Positions 26,601 through 35,465 are shown, numbered from the stretch's first letter. The stretch: 64,000 nt of DNA from Thermoflavifilum aggregans (GCF_002797735.1 NZ_PGFG01000001.1:1240001-1304000); one strand, 5' to 3'. Numbers and translations are program-made. Notes: generated by a model from the letters alone, not told the origin.

Positions 26601-27248
26601 TCAAATTACACCGTGAAAGATATGGCCTGCCAGTGAACTAGCACCCGAAACGAAAAACAACAGCAAGCTCCATCTCAGTACAAGATCGGTGGCTGCACGC
26701 ATTTGCAGGATGAGGCATAGCAAAAAAGATAAAGCTATCGACAGCCAGGCAGCAAGGGAGGGCGGGGCAATCCAGTAACAACCGACAATCAGTGCACTTC
26801 CCGCCAGGCATGCACATAGGGTATAAAAGGCTTCTTTACGCGCAAGCTGATGCAATAGCTTGTTGTCAGATATAGCGGGCGCATGTTGAAAAAATTCTTT
26901 TTCTTCCTCCCATTGCTGGTTTACCATATCCCGACTGAGATATTCGGGCAAACCCAAATCGGTCAGATATTGTATGGCCTGCTGCAATTGTGATTCACTG
27001 AGCGGAGGCTGGGGGCGATACCATTGTACAAAGCTGCTGTAGCTGCTGATAGCCATCAAAACAGCAAAACACACACCTTCTATCAGGCCAGCCATACGGA
27101 TGACAGATGGGGATGGATGGGCAGCTACGAGAAAAATCAACAGGGCAACCGTCAGGCACATGGCTTCAAAAAAAGCCATTCCTGCATGTGTATCGGAAAA
27201 AAATGCATGTAAATGCTCCGGCAGCAATTGGGTTGGCAACCGTTTCAT
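26601..27248 (-). CDS. Polytopic membrane protein, function unknown
   Basis: A 215-residue protein with hydrophobic segments near residues 22-42, 50-68, 140-158, 163-183 and 190-210. The middle (about 75-130) is hydrophilic and helical: PLSESQLQQAIQYLTDLGLP, then YLSRDMVNQQWEEEKEFFQ. No family was recognised. It starts 12 bp after rocD on the same strand, so the two probably share a transcript, but nothing links it to arginine/ornithine metabolism beyond position. Confidence 0.6.
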   Translation of the reverse strand: MKRLPTQLLPEHLHAFFSDTHAGMAFFEAMCLTVALLIFLVAAHPSPSVIRMAGLIEGVCFAVLMAISSYSSFVQWYRPQPPLSESQLQQAIQYLTDLGLPEYLSRDMVNQQWEEEKEFFQHAPAISDNKLLHQLARKEAFYTLCACLAGSALIVGCYWIAPPSLAAWLSIALSFLLCLILQMRAATDLVLRWSLLLFFVSGASSLAGHIFHGVI

Positions 27249-27260
27249 TGGAATGAATAG

Positions 27261-28511
27261 CTAATCCAAAGAAATCTGTTCGAATGCTTTCAGGCTGTCT
27301 TCAATGATAGCCACACATTCGTCAATTTGTTCCCTGGTAATAATAAGCGGAGGTGCTAGCCTGATGCGGTCGCCATGGGTGGGCTTGGCCAACAAGCCTC
27401 GGTCGCGCATGAGCAGGCATAGCTGCCAGGCCGCATCGGGATGAGGATGATGGACAACGATGGCGTTGAGAAGTCCTTTACCCCGGACCGTGCGGATATA
27501 GGGCGAATTGAGTGCCTGTAGTTTTTCCCGGAAGTAGGCGCCCGTCTGGTCGGCCTTTTGAGGCAGTTCTTCATCTAGGATAATTTGCACGGCTTCCCTG
27601 GCAATGCGGCTTGCCAATGGATTTCCTCCGAATGTGGAACCATGTTCTCCGGGACGGATGGTGAGCATCACCTCGTCGTCGGCCAGCACGGCCGAGATGG
27701 GCATCATACCGCCCGATAAGGCTTTACCCAGAATCAATATATCGGGCTTCACCTGTTCATGATCACAGCATAGCATCTTTCCTGTGCGGCCCAGGCCGGT
27801 CTGGATTTCATCGGCAATGAACAATACCCGATGCGCTTCGCAAAGGGCTTTTGCCCCGGATAAATAACCCGTATCAGGCACAATCACGCCGGCCTCGCCC
27901 TGAACAGGCTCCACCAGAAAAGCTGCTACATGCGGATCTTCGAGTGCTTTTTCGAGAGCAGCCAGATCATTGTAGGGAATTATCACATAACCGGGCATGT
28001 AGGGACCAAATCCCTGTTTGGCCTGTGGATCGGTGCTGAATGAAATCACATTTAGTGTACGGCCGTGAAAATTATTTTCACACACCACGATTTTGGCTTT
28101 GCCATCGGGGATGCCCTTCACTTCATAGGCCCATCTGCGCGCCAGCTTCAGGGCTGTTTCTACGGCTTCCACTCCTGTATTCATCGGCAATACCTTATCA
28201 TAGCCAAAAAGCTGTGACAGGAACTGCTCAAATACGCCGAGCTGATCATTGTAAAATGCTCTGGATGTGAGGGTGAGTTTCTGGGCCTGATCTATCAGTA
28301 CATGTACCAGGCGTGGATGGCAATGCCCCTGATTCAGAGCGGAATAGCCGGAGAGAAAATCATAATATCTTTTGCCATCCACATCCCACACATACACGCC
28401 CTGACCGCGGGAGAGCACTACAGGCAACGGATGATAATTATGTGCCCCGTATTGTTCTTCCAGTTCAATGAAGTAATCTGCCAGCTGGCTGGTGGAGTGA
28501 ACATCAATCAT
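27261..28511 (-). CDS. rocD: Ornithine--oxo-acid aminotransferase
   Basis: A 416-residue class III PLP aminotransferase converting ornithine plus 2-oxoglutarate to glutamate-5-semialdehyde and glutamate. Hallmarks: [20 protein letters not shown] near residue 45, [39 protein letters not shown], and the PLP lysine in [15 protein letters not shown] near 260. All match ornithine aminotransferases in preference to acetylornithine aminotransferase ([19 protein letters not shown] start). The longest frame opens at a TTG at 28520; the ATG at 28511 is preferred. A TATTTTTG element ends only 6 nt before that ATG, so the mRNA may be leaderless. Confidence 0.93.
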   Translation of the reverse strand: MIDVHSTSQLADYFIELEEQYGAHNYHPLPVVLSRGQGVYVWDVDGKRYYDFLSGYSALNQGHCHPRLVHVLIDQAQKLTLTSRAFYNDQLGVFEQFLSQLFGYDKVLPMNTGVEAVETALKLARRWAYEVKGIPDGKAKIVVCENNFHGRTLNVISFSTDPQAKQGFGPYMPGYVIIPYNDLAALEKALEDPHVAAFLVEPVQGEAGVIVPDTGYLSGAKALCEAHRVLFIADEIQTGLGRTGKMLCCDHEQVKPDILILGKALSGGMMPISAVLADDEVMLTIRPGEHGSTFGGNPLASRIAREAVQIILDEELPQKADQTGAYFREKLQALNSPYIRTVRGKGLLNAIVVHHPHPDAAWQLCLLMRDRGLLAKPTHGDRIRLAPPLIITREQIDECVAIIEDSLKAFEQISLD

Positions 28512-28517
28512 AATGAA

Positions 28518-28525
28518 CAAAAATA
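28518..28525 (-). promoter_or_regulatory. -7 promoter element abutting the rocD start
   Basis: Minus-strand TATTTTTG, exact TAnnTTTG, only 6 nt before the rocD ATG. If used, transcription would start at or next to the start codon. Confidence 0.4.
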
Positions 28526-28570
28526 CGGATTTTCAGCGGTGCCTGCATGGAGAAGCATATCCCCAACCGT

Positions 28571-28600
28571 AAAAAAGCCCTGCATGTAGCTGCAGGGCTT
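28571..28600 (-). terminator. Intrinsic terminator of the FKBP lipoprotein gene
   Basis: A perfect 10-bp stem, arms 28575-28584 and 28591-28600 (AAGCCCTGCA/TGCAGGGCTT) with a 6-nt loop. On the minus strand it is followed by a run of six T, just past the stop at 28625. Confidence 0.8.
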
Positions 28601-28624
28601 GAGTATCACAATGCTGAAATTTTT

Positions 28625-29560
28625 TTATTTGGCTTTTGAAGCTGGCTTAACCTTCAACAAATCGATATCAAAGGCCAGGATTTCATTGGGCTCGATTACC
28701 GGGGGCTGCCCTGCAGGTCCGTATCCAAGTCCGGAAGGAATATAAATAGTGGCTTTGGTACCTTCTTTCATTTGCATGATAGCTTCATCCATGCCCTTTA
28801 GCACCTGTCCCTGTCCGATAGTGAAGATAAAAGGTTCCAGCGGATGGTGCACAATCTGGAAGGAAGTATCCACATTTGAGTCAAAGGGTTTGCCGTCCAG
28901 GCTGCGGCCTGTATAGTTGATCTGCACCTGGTCGCCGGCCTGCGGAACCGGCCCCATGCCTTCCTGATGCACCACGATGTACACGCCACCCGGGGTTTTG
29001 GAAGCTGTGAGATGATTTTTATTCAGATAATCTTCGATGATTTTTTCATCTTTTTCCAGCTGAGCGGCATGTTCTTTCTGCAGATCTTCCTGCATTTGCT
29101 GGAAGTTTTGAACAGCCAGCAGCTTCACGGCGATCTTCAGGTTATCTCCTTTTTTGATATAGGGGAAACGGCTGATATCGGGTATCACTGAATCGGCAGG
29201 GATTAAAAATATGGCGCTATCGCCCGGAGAAAGCAATGCCAGGGCTTCCATGATATCAAAGCGGCCTTGTGGCTTTTGCAGTTGAACGCGTGTAGGTCCA
29301 CCCATCTTGTGGGTATCCATCAGCACCGTATCACCAACGGAGGTGGTGATCTGCAGTTTCAGGTAATCGCCCACCTGCGGTTTCGGACCATTGTGTTTTT
29401 CAATGATCTTGTAGGAGATACCACCCGGTGTTTTTTGATAACCGGCCGACTGGCAGGCAGCAAGGCCTGTTCCGAGTACCATGCAAACAATGCCTATCCG
29501 CATGGATTGCAACAATGGCAAATGAGTGAATTTGTGCATTTTATTGTTTAGCATAAACAT
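28625..29560 (-). CDS. FKBP-type peptidyl-prolyl isomerase lipoprotein with two FKBP domains
   Basis: A 311-residue lipoprotein (signal IGIVCMVLGTGLAAC, lipobox Cys about residue 35) carrying two FKBP folds. The first (about 50-150: ISYKIIEKHNGPKPQVGDYL to DNLKIAVKLLAVQ) is degenerate and probably inactive. A coiled segment of Lys/Glu/Gln follows (LQKEHAAQLEKDEKIIEDYL). The second (about 190-305) has the intact core: GDQVQINYTGRSLDGKPFDS, GQVLKGMDEAIMQMKEGTKA, TIYIPSGLGYGPAGQPPVI. It should catalyse prolyl isomerisation and chaperone proteins in the periplasm. The start ATG at 29560 gives a long n-region; the ATG eight codons on (MHKFTH) is an alternative. Confidence 0.85.
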   Translation of the reverse strand: MFMLNNKMHKFTHLPLLQSMRIGIVCMVLGTGLAACQSAGYQKTPGGISYKIIEKHNGPKPQVGDYLKLQITTSVGDTVLMDTHKMGGPTRVQLQKPQGRFDIMEALALLSPGDSAIFLIPADSVIPDISRFPYIKKGDNLKIAVKLLAVQNFQQMQEDLQKEHAAQLEKDEKIIEDYLNKNHLTASKTPGGVYIVVHQEGMGPVPQAGDQVQINYTGRSLDGKPFDSNVDTSFQIVHHPLEPFIFTIGQGQVLKGMDEAIMQMKEGTKATIYIPSGLGYGPAGQPPVIEPNEILAFDIDLLKVKPASKAK

Positions 29561-29691
29561 AAATATTTCCGTGAGTCAGGTATTTAAACACTGCCACATC
29601 TGCAAATCTCCGGCATTGCACATACGGCCTTACAGAGGTGGTTTCAAAATGAAGCGTGCAAGTTAGAGGTTTTTTTGAGGTTTCAAAACAA

Positions 29692-30714
29692 TCACGGATT
29701 TTTTAACGGTTTTTCCAATAATGCTTTGTTTTCCTCCAATGCTTTTTTAAATCGCGCAACCGTGGCCTCGAGGCTATCTGTGGAGCGGCCTCCGGCTGCA
29801 TTCAAATGTCCGCCGCCGTTAAAATATTTTCTGGCAAATTCATTGACGTCAAAATCACCTTTGGAACGCAGGGAAATCCGGATTTCCTGATGATTCTCCA
29901 CCATCAGTGCCGAAAGTTTGATGCCCTGGATGGATAATGGATAATTGACCAGCCCTTCCGTATCACCGCTGCTCAGGTTGAATTTGCGCACATCACTTGC
30001 AGGAACAGTAATCAAAGCTGCATTGTATTCGTAAAATACTTCCATGCGGTTGGAGAGCACATATCCTAGAAAACGCAGCCGATTTTCCAGAAAATTATCA
30101 TAAATCGCCTGATGAATGGGTTCATGCCTCAGGCCATGTTCCATGAGATCGGCCACCATCCGGTGTACGCGGGCAGAAGTGGCTGCAAACCGGAATGATC
30201 CGGTATCGGTCATCGTACCGGCATAAATGCATTGGGCAATTTCATTATTGATCAACGATTTGTCGCCCCAGCCAATGATCACTTCATAAACCAGCTCTGC
30301 CGTTGAACTGGCCTGCACATCACTAAGTCCGTATTCAAATACGGGTTCGGGTTGCAGATGATGATCAATAATTACCTTGATGCCGGCAGATTGGGCCAAT
30401 GCTGCATCAGCCGGCCTTGCCCGATGAAATGCATTGAAATCCATGCAAAAAATGATTTCGGCTTTTTGCAGGGCTTCGGTAGCTTTTTCGGGATGCAATT
30501 CATAGATGATCACTTCTTTGGCTCCCGGCATCCATTTCAGGAAATCAGGATACAAGGTAGGGGAAACTACGGCTACCTGATGATGTTTGAGCTGAAAATA
30601 ATGAAACAATGCCAGCGAGGAACCCATGGCGTCTGCATCAGGTTTCTGATGCATGATAATTGCAATTTGTCGTGGCCGGGAGAGTAGCGGCAATAATTCC
30701 AGAATCGGTTTCAT
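29692..30714 (-). CDS. DHH/DHHA1 phosphodiesterase, NrnA-like (oligoribonuclease / pAp or pApA phosphatase)
   Basis: A 340-residue DHH-DHHA1 enzyme. Mn-binding motifs are intact: MHQKPDADAMGSSLALFHYF (about residue 27), a catalytic-Asp segment FCMDFNAFHRA, the IIDHHLQPEP DHH box, and the DHHA1 substrate-binding GGGHLNAAGGRS near 315. Such enzymes degrade nanoRNAs and pAp; relatives hydrolyse pApA or c-di-AMP. A diadenylate cyclase gene lies about 1 kb away, making a c-di-AMP catabolic role plausible but unproven. The longest frame starts with TTG at 30729; the ATG at 30714 (MKPILELLPLL) fits the family better. Confidence 0.87.
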   Translation of the reverse strand: MKPILELLPLLSRPRQIAIIMHQKPDADAMGSSLALFHYFQLKHHQVAVVSPTLYPDFLKWMPGAKEVIIYELHPEKATEALQKAEIIFCMDFNAFHRARPADAALAQSAGIKVIIDHHLQPEPVFEYGLSDVQASSTAELVYEVIIGWGDKSLINNEIAQCIYAGTMTDTGSFRFAATSARVHRMVADLMEHGLRHEPIHQAIYDNFLENRLRFLGYVLSNRMEVFYEYNAALITVPASDVRKFNLSSGDTEGLVNYPLSIQGIKLSALMVENHQEIRISLRSKGDFDVNEFARKYFNGGGHLNAAGGRSTDSLEATVARFKKALEENKALLEKPLKNP

Positions 30715-30789
30715 CTTCGTTCCAGGCAAGGTGCGAAGTTCACCATAAATTACGGAAAAGCAAAATTTCTGCTAAGCCAAAAACTGCCT

Positions 30790-30797
30790 TAGCTTTG
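30790..30797 (+). promoter_or_regulatory. Bacteroidota -7 promoter element of ndk
   Basis: TAGCTTTG, exact TAnnTTTG, 17 nt before the ndk ATG in the gap between divergent ndk and nrnA-like genes. Confidence 0.55.
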
Positions 30798-30814
30798 CGC
30801 TCCAAAATGACGAT

Positions 30815-31231
30815 ATGGGCAAGCAGACATTTACCATGATTAAACCCGATGCTTTTGCAAAAGGTTATACAGGAGCTATTTTGGCAAAGATTCAGGAAGC
30901 AGGTTTCCGGATTGTGGCATTAAAGCTTACTCGCCTTACGGCTGAAAAAGCGGCTGCATTCTATGCTGTTCATCGGGAACGTCCCTTTTATCAGAGCCTG
31001 GTTGAGTTTATGAGCAGCGGGCCGGTTGTAGCTGCTATTCTGGAAAAAGACAATGCAGTAGAGGATTTTCGTAAGCTTATCGGGGCCACCGATCCTGCCA
31101 AAGCAGAAGAAGGTACTATCCGCAAGCTATATGCAGAATCGGTGGAACGCAATGCTATTCATGGTTCCGACTCCGATGAAAATGCCCGCATCGAAAGTGA
31201 TTTCTTTTTTTCTGCCCTGGAAAGAGTGTAA
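30815..31231 (+). CDS. ndk: Nucleoside-diphosphate kinase
   Basis: A 138-residue NDK that transfers the gamma phosphate among nucleoside triphosphates. [19 protein letters not shown] starts the fold, and the catalytic histidine is in [14 protein letters not shown] (about residue 117), followed by the conserved Ser/Asp. Length matches the hexameric form. The promoter TAGCTTTG is 17 nt upstream. It is a single-gene transcript facing the DCC gene (25 bp between stops). Confidence 0.97.
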   Translation: MGKQTFTMIKPDAFAKGYTGAILAKIQEAGFRIVALKLTRLTAEKAAAFYAVHRERPFYQSLVEFMSSGPVVAAILEKDNAVEDFRKLIGATDPAKAEEGTIRKLYAESVERNAIHGSDSDENARIESDFFFSALERV

Positions 31232-31256
31232 ATAAAAAGCGGTAGAGAAACGGAAA

Positions 31257-31703
31257 TCAAAGCCCGGAGCTACTTTCCGGATATTCATCATCAGTCAGCA
31301 GCTTCGTTTTCCATCTGGCATCAGGCAGCCGGCATGTGTTGTATTGGCCAAACCACCTGTATCTGTGGCGGCTGATGAAGCGATATACGGCATCACGTAT
31401 CCGGCGGGGAATCAGAAATGCGATGCAAAGCAATGGCCAACCCTTGCAAAGATGCCTGCAGATGTGCAGGATAGCTGAACTATACACATACCATTTGCCT
31501 GCAGCCCAGAGCAAAATGGAGGGCTCCGTATCACCGGGTAGCGGGTGCAGGGCAATAAAACGAGCAGCAAAGGCCGATTGTAGCGGGCAGATCCGAAACC
31601 TGTCCCTGCAATCGGCCTTCAGTACTATCTGCATGGCACGCGAACAAAGCACACATATGCCGTCATAGAAAATAATAAAATGGCCTGTGGGAGGCGATTT
31701 CAT
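31257..31703 (-). CDS. DCC family protein (DUF393, thiol-disulfide oxidoreductase-like)
   Basis: A 148-residue protein with the DCC signature near the N-terminus: HFIIFYDGICVLCSRAMQIV, in which the D-x-x-C-x-x-C thiol pair is present, and CPLQSAFAARFIALH typical of the family. The family is predicted to be a thioredoxin-like redox protein, with membrane-associated members; no reaction has been firmly assigned. It begins 3 bp after cdaA on the same strand and is likely the last gene of a folP-cdaA-DCC operon. Confidence 0.82.
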   Translation of the reverse strand: MKSPPTGHFIIFYDGICVLCSRAMQIVLKADCRDRFRICPLQSAFAARFIALHPLPGDTEPSILLWAAGKWYVYSSAILHICRHLCKGWPLLCIAFLIPRRIRDAVYRFISRHRYRWFGQYNTCRLPDARWKTKLLTDDEYPESSSGL

Positions 31704-31706
31704 TGT

Positions 31707-32522
31707 TCATTGCTTTTCCACAATTTTCAGATAGAGTTGTTCACGCAGCTCTTCGAGGGTAACATTCTGATAGAGTTTACCTGCTTTTGCATAGGAAATC
31801 GTTCCGCGTTCTTCTGATACCACAATGGCCAGTGCATCGCTGTGTTCGGTAGCACCTACGGCTGAACGGTGGCGCAACCCGATGCGTGGAGGCAGGTCAG
31901 GATTTTCGGATACAGGCAATACTACTTTTGCTGCTACAATGCGGTTATTGGCTATAATTACGGCTCCGTCGTGCAACGGACTTCCTTTTTTGAAAATGCT
32001 TTCCAGCAGGCGAGCCGACACATGGCCGTCAATAGGCACACCGGTAGTAGTATCAAAACGGAGTTTATAGGTATTGGTAATCACAATCAAAGCTCCTGTA
32101 TAGGAATTGGCCATGTTTTCCACAGCAGAGAGAATATATTGAATGACATGTTCTTCTTCATCTGTTTCTTTTAATCTTCTGAAAAACTGCCAGGGAAATT
32201 TCTTTAAAAATCCATCCTGCGCAAAAGGTGTGTTTTTTCCGATCATCAGCAGAAACCTTCTGATTTCAGGCTGGAAAATGATGATCAATGCGATGACACC
32301 CACACTCAGCAAACTCTGGAAAATATCCGTGAGCAAGGGCATCTGGAGATATCTTACCAGAAGGAAGGAGAGATAAACCACGATAAGCCCCAGCAAAATA
32401 TAGAACGCAAGACTGCCCCTAAGCAAGCGATACAATTCATACACAAGAAAAATCACAATGAGTACATCCAGGATGTTTAGAATCCTCAGCTGTTCTCCAA
32501 ACAGGTGGATAGACCAGTTCAT
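31707..32522 (-). CDS. cdaA: Diadenylate cyclase CdaA
   Basis: A 271-residue membrane-bound DisA_N-domain cyclase making c-di-AMP from two ATP. Three helices fill residues 12-85 (LDVLIVIFLVYELYRLL; ILLGLIVVYLSFLLVRYL; LLSVGVIALIIIFQPEIRRF). The catalytic motifs are intact: the DGA motif in GSPLHDGAVIIANNRI and the RHRS variant of RHRA in PRIGLRHRSAVGATEHSDA. This is the CdaA architecture. The partner cdaR and glmM that accompany it in Firmicutes are absent; here it sits 34 bp after folP, as is usual in Bacteroidota. A TTG at 32525 precedes the ATG at 32522, which is preferred. Confidence 0.93.
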   Translation of the reverse strand: MNWSIHLFGEQLRILNILDVLIVIFLVYELYRLLRGSLAFYILLGLIVVYLSFLLVRYLQMPLLTDIFQSLLSVGVIALIIIFQPEIRRFLLMIGKNTPFAQDGFLKKFPWQFFRRLKETDEEEHVIQYILSAVENMANSYTGALIVITNTYKLRFDTTTGVPIDGHVSARLLESIFKKGSPLHDGAVIIANNRIVAAKVVLPVSENPDLPPRIGLRHRSAVGATEHSDALAIVVSEERGTISYAKAGKLYQNVTLEELREQLYLKIVEKQ

Positions 32523-32556
32523 CAAATCCTTTATTTGCGAATGTAGGAAATTCTGT

Positions 32557-33414
32557 TCAGCATTCGTGATAATAGCTCCAGAGGCGGATTACCTCATTGG
32601 CTTCACGCACATCGTGCACCCGCAGGATGCTGGCGCCCTGTTCCAGTGCCAGCATGTGCAAAGCCGTTGTGCCATTCAGTGCCTGTTCAGGTGTGGTTTC
32701 CAGCAGCCGGTAAATCATGGATTTTCTGGAAATCCCTACCAGCAGGGGCAAGTCCATTACATGAAATACATGCAAATGGCGCAGCAGGGTATAATTATGT
32801 TGAAGATTCTTTCCGAAACCAAAACCCGGATCAATAATAAGATCGTGAATACCAGCCTGCCGGCAAATAGCCACTTTTTCAATAAAAAATGTCGTGATTT
32901 CTTTCACCACATCCTCATAATGGGGGTTTAATTGCATCGTAGCGGGTGTGCCCTGCATGTGCATAATCACATAGGGTACTCCCAGGGTAGCAACAGTTGC
33001 AATCATATTCTGATCCATGTTGCCAGCACTGATATCGTTTATTATTTCTGCGCCGGCATCAACGGCTCTGCGTGCTACGGATGCATAATAGGTGTCCACA
33101 GAAAGATAAGCCTCCGGAAAATGTTTTTTCAATGCTGCTATGGCGGGTTGCAGCCGCTGCCATTCTTCGTCAGCGGAAATAGAATGAGCGCCGGGACGGG
33201 TGCTTTGGGCGCCCAGGTCAAGCATGGTGGCGCCCTGCTGAAGCATGGTTTCAGCCGTATGCAGGATATCGTCAATTTGCATGTGGCGGCTGCCGGCATA
33301 AAATGAATCCTCCGTGATATTGATGATTCCCATAATCAATGGCTGATCCATAACCAGCAGCCTTCCTGCGCAGTTTAACGTTCGTATATTGTGGAAAGCT
33401 TTATTTTTGGGCAT
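32557..33414 (-). CDS. folP: Dihydropteroate synthase
   Basis: A 285-residue TIM-barrel enzyme condensing p-aminobenzoate with 6-hydroxymethyl-dihydropterin diphosphate in folate synthesis. Motifs: PLIMGIINITEDSFYAGSR (pterin/diphosphate loop; NITEDSF in place of the more common NVTPDSF), LDLGAQSTRPGA, EIINDISAGN, IDPGFGFGKN and GISRKSMI. This is the target of sulfonamides. The start at 33414 gives about 20 residues before the conserved barrel; a later ATG (MDQPLIMG) is possible. It is divergent from the DUF1599-DoxX pair with 75 bp between starts. Confidence 0.94.
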   Translation of the reverse strand: MPKNKAFHNIRTLNCAGRLLVMDQPLIMGIINITEDSFYAGSRHMQIDDILHTAETMLQQGATMLDLGAQSTRPGAHSISADEEWQRLQPAIAALKKHFPEAYLSVDTYYASVARRAVDAGAEIINDISAGNMDQNMIATVATLGVPYVIMHMQGTPATMQLNPHYEDVVKEITTFFIEKVAICRQAGIHDLIIDPGFGFGKNLQHNYTLLRHLHVFHVMDLPLLVGISRKSMIYRLLETTPEQALNGTTALHMLALEQGASILRVHDVREANEVIRLWSYYHEC

Positions 33415-33489
33415 ATAAGTATATTGTTAATTTTTTCCAGTTTAATTTCCTGCCTAACGGCAGGTGGGTTCGTCAGTTATTTCATTGTT

Positions 33490-34044
33490 ATGTCTGAACA
33501 AATGCATACTTCCAGGCAATATGATCAGGTTATTGCTGAATGCCGAAAGGTGTATCTGGAAAAGATACAGCAATACGGAACTTCCTGGCGTGTATTACGT
33601 ACCATTTCCATTGCCGATCAAATTTACATCAAAGCCTATCGTATTCGCACCATTCAGGAAAAACAACTGCAATTGGTACCTGAAAGTGTTGTGCAGGAGT
33701 GGATAGCTATGGTTAATTATGGTATCATAGCCCTGATTCAATTTAAACTGAAAAACGATGAACGGATAGACCTTCCAGCAGAAGAAGCACTGGCATACTA
33801 TGATGCTGCAGTAAGTGAAACAAAAGATTTGATGTTGAAAAAAAATCATGATTACGGTGAAGCTTGGCGGGAAATGAGTCTGGAATCACTGGTGGATCTG
33901 ATACTTACAAAATTGCTACGCATTAGGCAGATGGTCAGGAATCCGCAAACGGATGCGGAAGAACAGATGTATTCCAATTTTCAGGACATTATTAATTATG
34001 CCGTATTTGCTTTGATTAAACAAAGGGAAGAACATGAAACATAA
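33490..34044 (+). CDS. DUF1599 protein with two tandem copies of the domain
   Basis: A 184-residue soluble, helical protein. The two halves are clearly homologous. The first (about 10-85) reads YLEKIQQYGTSWRVLRTISI with an IKAYRIRTIQEK and NYGIIALIQF. The second (about 105-178) reads LMLKKNHDYGEAWREMSLES, LTKLLRIRQMV and NYAVFALIKQ. The YG-x-[ST]/[EA]-WR, D-x-I-x-x-K-x-x-RIR and NY-x-[IV]-ALI positions repeat in register. No biochemical function is known to me. It precedes the DoxX-thioredoxin gene with an 11-bp overlap and diverges from folP, a linkage seen in many Bacteroidota. A longer frame starts at 33391 inside folP; the ATG at 33490 is preferred. Confidence 0.82.
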   Translation: MSEQMHTSRQYDQVIAECRKVYLEKIQQYGTSWRVLRTISIADQIYIKAYRIRTIQEKQLQLVPESVVQEWIAMVNYGIIALIQFKLKNDERIDLPAEEALAYYDAAVSETKDLMLKKNHDYGEAWREMSLESLVDLILTKLLRIRQMVRNPQTDAEEQMYSNFQDIINYAVFALIKQREEHET

Positions 34045-35149
34045 ACTTTTGTGGATAGCCCGTTTTCTGGTAGGTGTTACGTTTATTTTCTCCGGACTGG
34101 TAAAGGCCAATGATCCGCTTGGATTATCATACAAAATGCAGGAGTTTTTTGTGGCCCTGCATATGCCTTTCCTGAATCCGCTTTCCACTGTGTTAAGCAT
34201 CATATTGATTCTTATTGAGACCATCTCGGGTGTAGCCATTCTGTTGGGATATCAGGCTCGCATTTTTGCCACTTTATTGCTGGGATTTATTGTATTGTTT
34301 ACGTTTTTAACGGGTTATGCATGGTTTACCGGTAAGGTCCAGGAATGTGGTTGTTTTGGTGATTGCATTCCTATTAGCGATGCGGCCACTTTCTGGAAAG
34401 ATGTGGTATTGTTGTGCCTCATTGTTTTTTTGTTTATTTATCGAAAAGAAATTCATCCGCTCTGGAAGCAAGTCAGTGGTCCCCTCACCTGGTTTGCAGC
34501 TTTATCGGTGATTGCTTTGCAATCGTATGTATTGCGGCATCTGCCTATCATTGATTGTTTACCCTATGCTGTGGGAAAAAATATTTTGCAGGAAATGCAG
34601 CCTCCGCCAGGTTCTGTACCTGATCAGTATGAAACCTTTCTGATTTACGAAAAAAATGGGGTGGAGAAAAAGTTTACGGAAAATGATTTTCCCTGGCAAG
34701 ATACCAGCTGGCATTTTGTACGAAGAGAAACAAAGCTTGTGAAGAAGGGCAATGCCGTGCCACTGATTCAGGATTTTTCTTTAAAAACCATGCAGGGCGA
34801 GGATATCACCCAACAGGTTTTGCAGGATACCGTTCCTGTTTTTTTATTTGTGGTTAATCATCCATCAGATGCTCATACGGGGTGGGAACATGCCATGCAT
34901 GCCTTACAGGCATTTGCAGCGGATCATAACATGAAATTATACGGAGTAACTTCATCTCCCCATCCGGATGCTTTTTTGGAACAGCATCATATTCAGTTTC
35001 CTTTTCTGATTGGAGATGTAACCGTACTGAAAACCATGGCACGCACCGACCCATGCTTGATATGGCTGAAGCAGGGCACGGTCAGAGGTAAGTGGTCGTA
35101 TCTGGATATCCCGGATACAACTGCACTCAGACGTATCATTACCGAATAA
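34034..35149 (+). CDS. DoxX-like membrane protein with C-terminal thioredoxin-fold domain (BT_3928 family)
   Basis: A 371-residue protein with a DoxX/MauE-like four-helix domain in residues 1-185 (WIARFLVGVTFIFSGLVKAN; FATLLLGFIVLFTFLTGYAW; the conserved ECGCFGDCIPIS redox-type loop near 112) and a fifth helix before a thioredoxin-like domain of about 170 residues (QDFSLKTMQGEDITQQVLQD, VPVFLFVVNHP). The membrane half resembles quinone-linked DoxX proteins and carries three cysteines in the loop, suggesting a membrane thiol relay. The thioredoxin domain itself shows no CxxC. It overlaps the DUF1599 gene by 11 bp and the opposing DciA-like gene by 11 bp. Confidence 0.84.
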   Translation: MKHKLLWIARFLVGVTFIFSGLVKANDPLGLSYKMQEFFVALHMPFLNPLSTVLSIILILIETISGVAILLGYQARIFATLLLGFIVLFTFLTGYAWFTGKVQECGCFGDCIPISDAATFWKDVVLLCLIVFLFIYRKEIHPLWKQVSGPLTWFAALSVIALQSYVLRHLPIIDCLPYAVGKNILQEMQPPPGSVPDQYETFLIYEKNGVEKKFTENDFPWQDTSWHFVRRETKLVKKGNAVPLIQDFSLKTMQGEDITQQVLQDTVPVFLFVVNHPSDAHTGWEHAMHALQAFAADHNMKLYGVTSSPHPDAFLEQHHIQFPFLIGDVTVLKTMARTDPCLIWLKQGTVRGKWSYLDIPDTTALRRIITE

Positions 35150-35426
35150 TCACCTCTTCGATAAGAGATTCCTGCAGGGATTCATTAAACAATTCCTTGA
35201 TTTTTTCTCTTGAAAACATCAGTTCTTGTTTCAATGGTGCCACATGTGTGGTAATAATCAGGGTGCCTTTCACAAATTGAATATTATCGGTGTATTTGCT
35301 TACAGCTTTTCCCATCAGCTCTTCCCACAATTGCCTGATGCGTACTTCCGTCAGCTTCTGGCGCATGGGACTTTTGTCCAGAAAGGCTTTTAATGCTTCA
35401 CCGATGGATAATTCATTGCTATGCAT
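35139..35426 (-). CDS. DUF721/DciA-like protein
   Basis: A 95-residue basic protein with the DUF721 fold: SIGEALKAFLDKSPMRQKLT (N-terminal helix), VRIRQLWEELMGKAVSKYTD with the conserved W near residue 34, and GTLIITTHVAPLKQELMFSR. Related DciA proteins load or support the replicative helicase DnaB, but the Bacteroidota forms are short and uncharacterised. The gene's tail overlaps the opposing DoxX gene by 11 bp. recF is about 3 kb away, so replication linkage is only suggestive. Confidence 0.75.
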   Translation of the reverse strand: MHSNELSIGEALKAFLDKSPMRQKLTEVRIRQLWEELMGKAVSKYTDNIQFVKGTLIITTHVAPLKQELMFSREKIKELFNESLQESLIEEVIIR

Positions 35427-35465
35427 ACAGTAAAGATAAATATTTTATCCGAAGATTATTTACAT

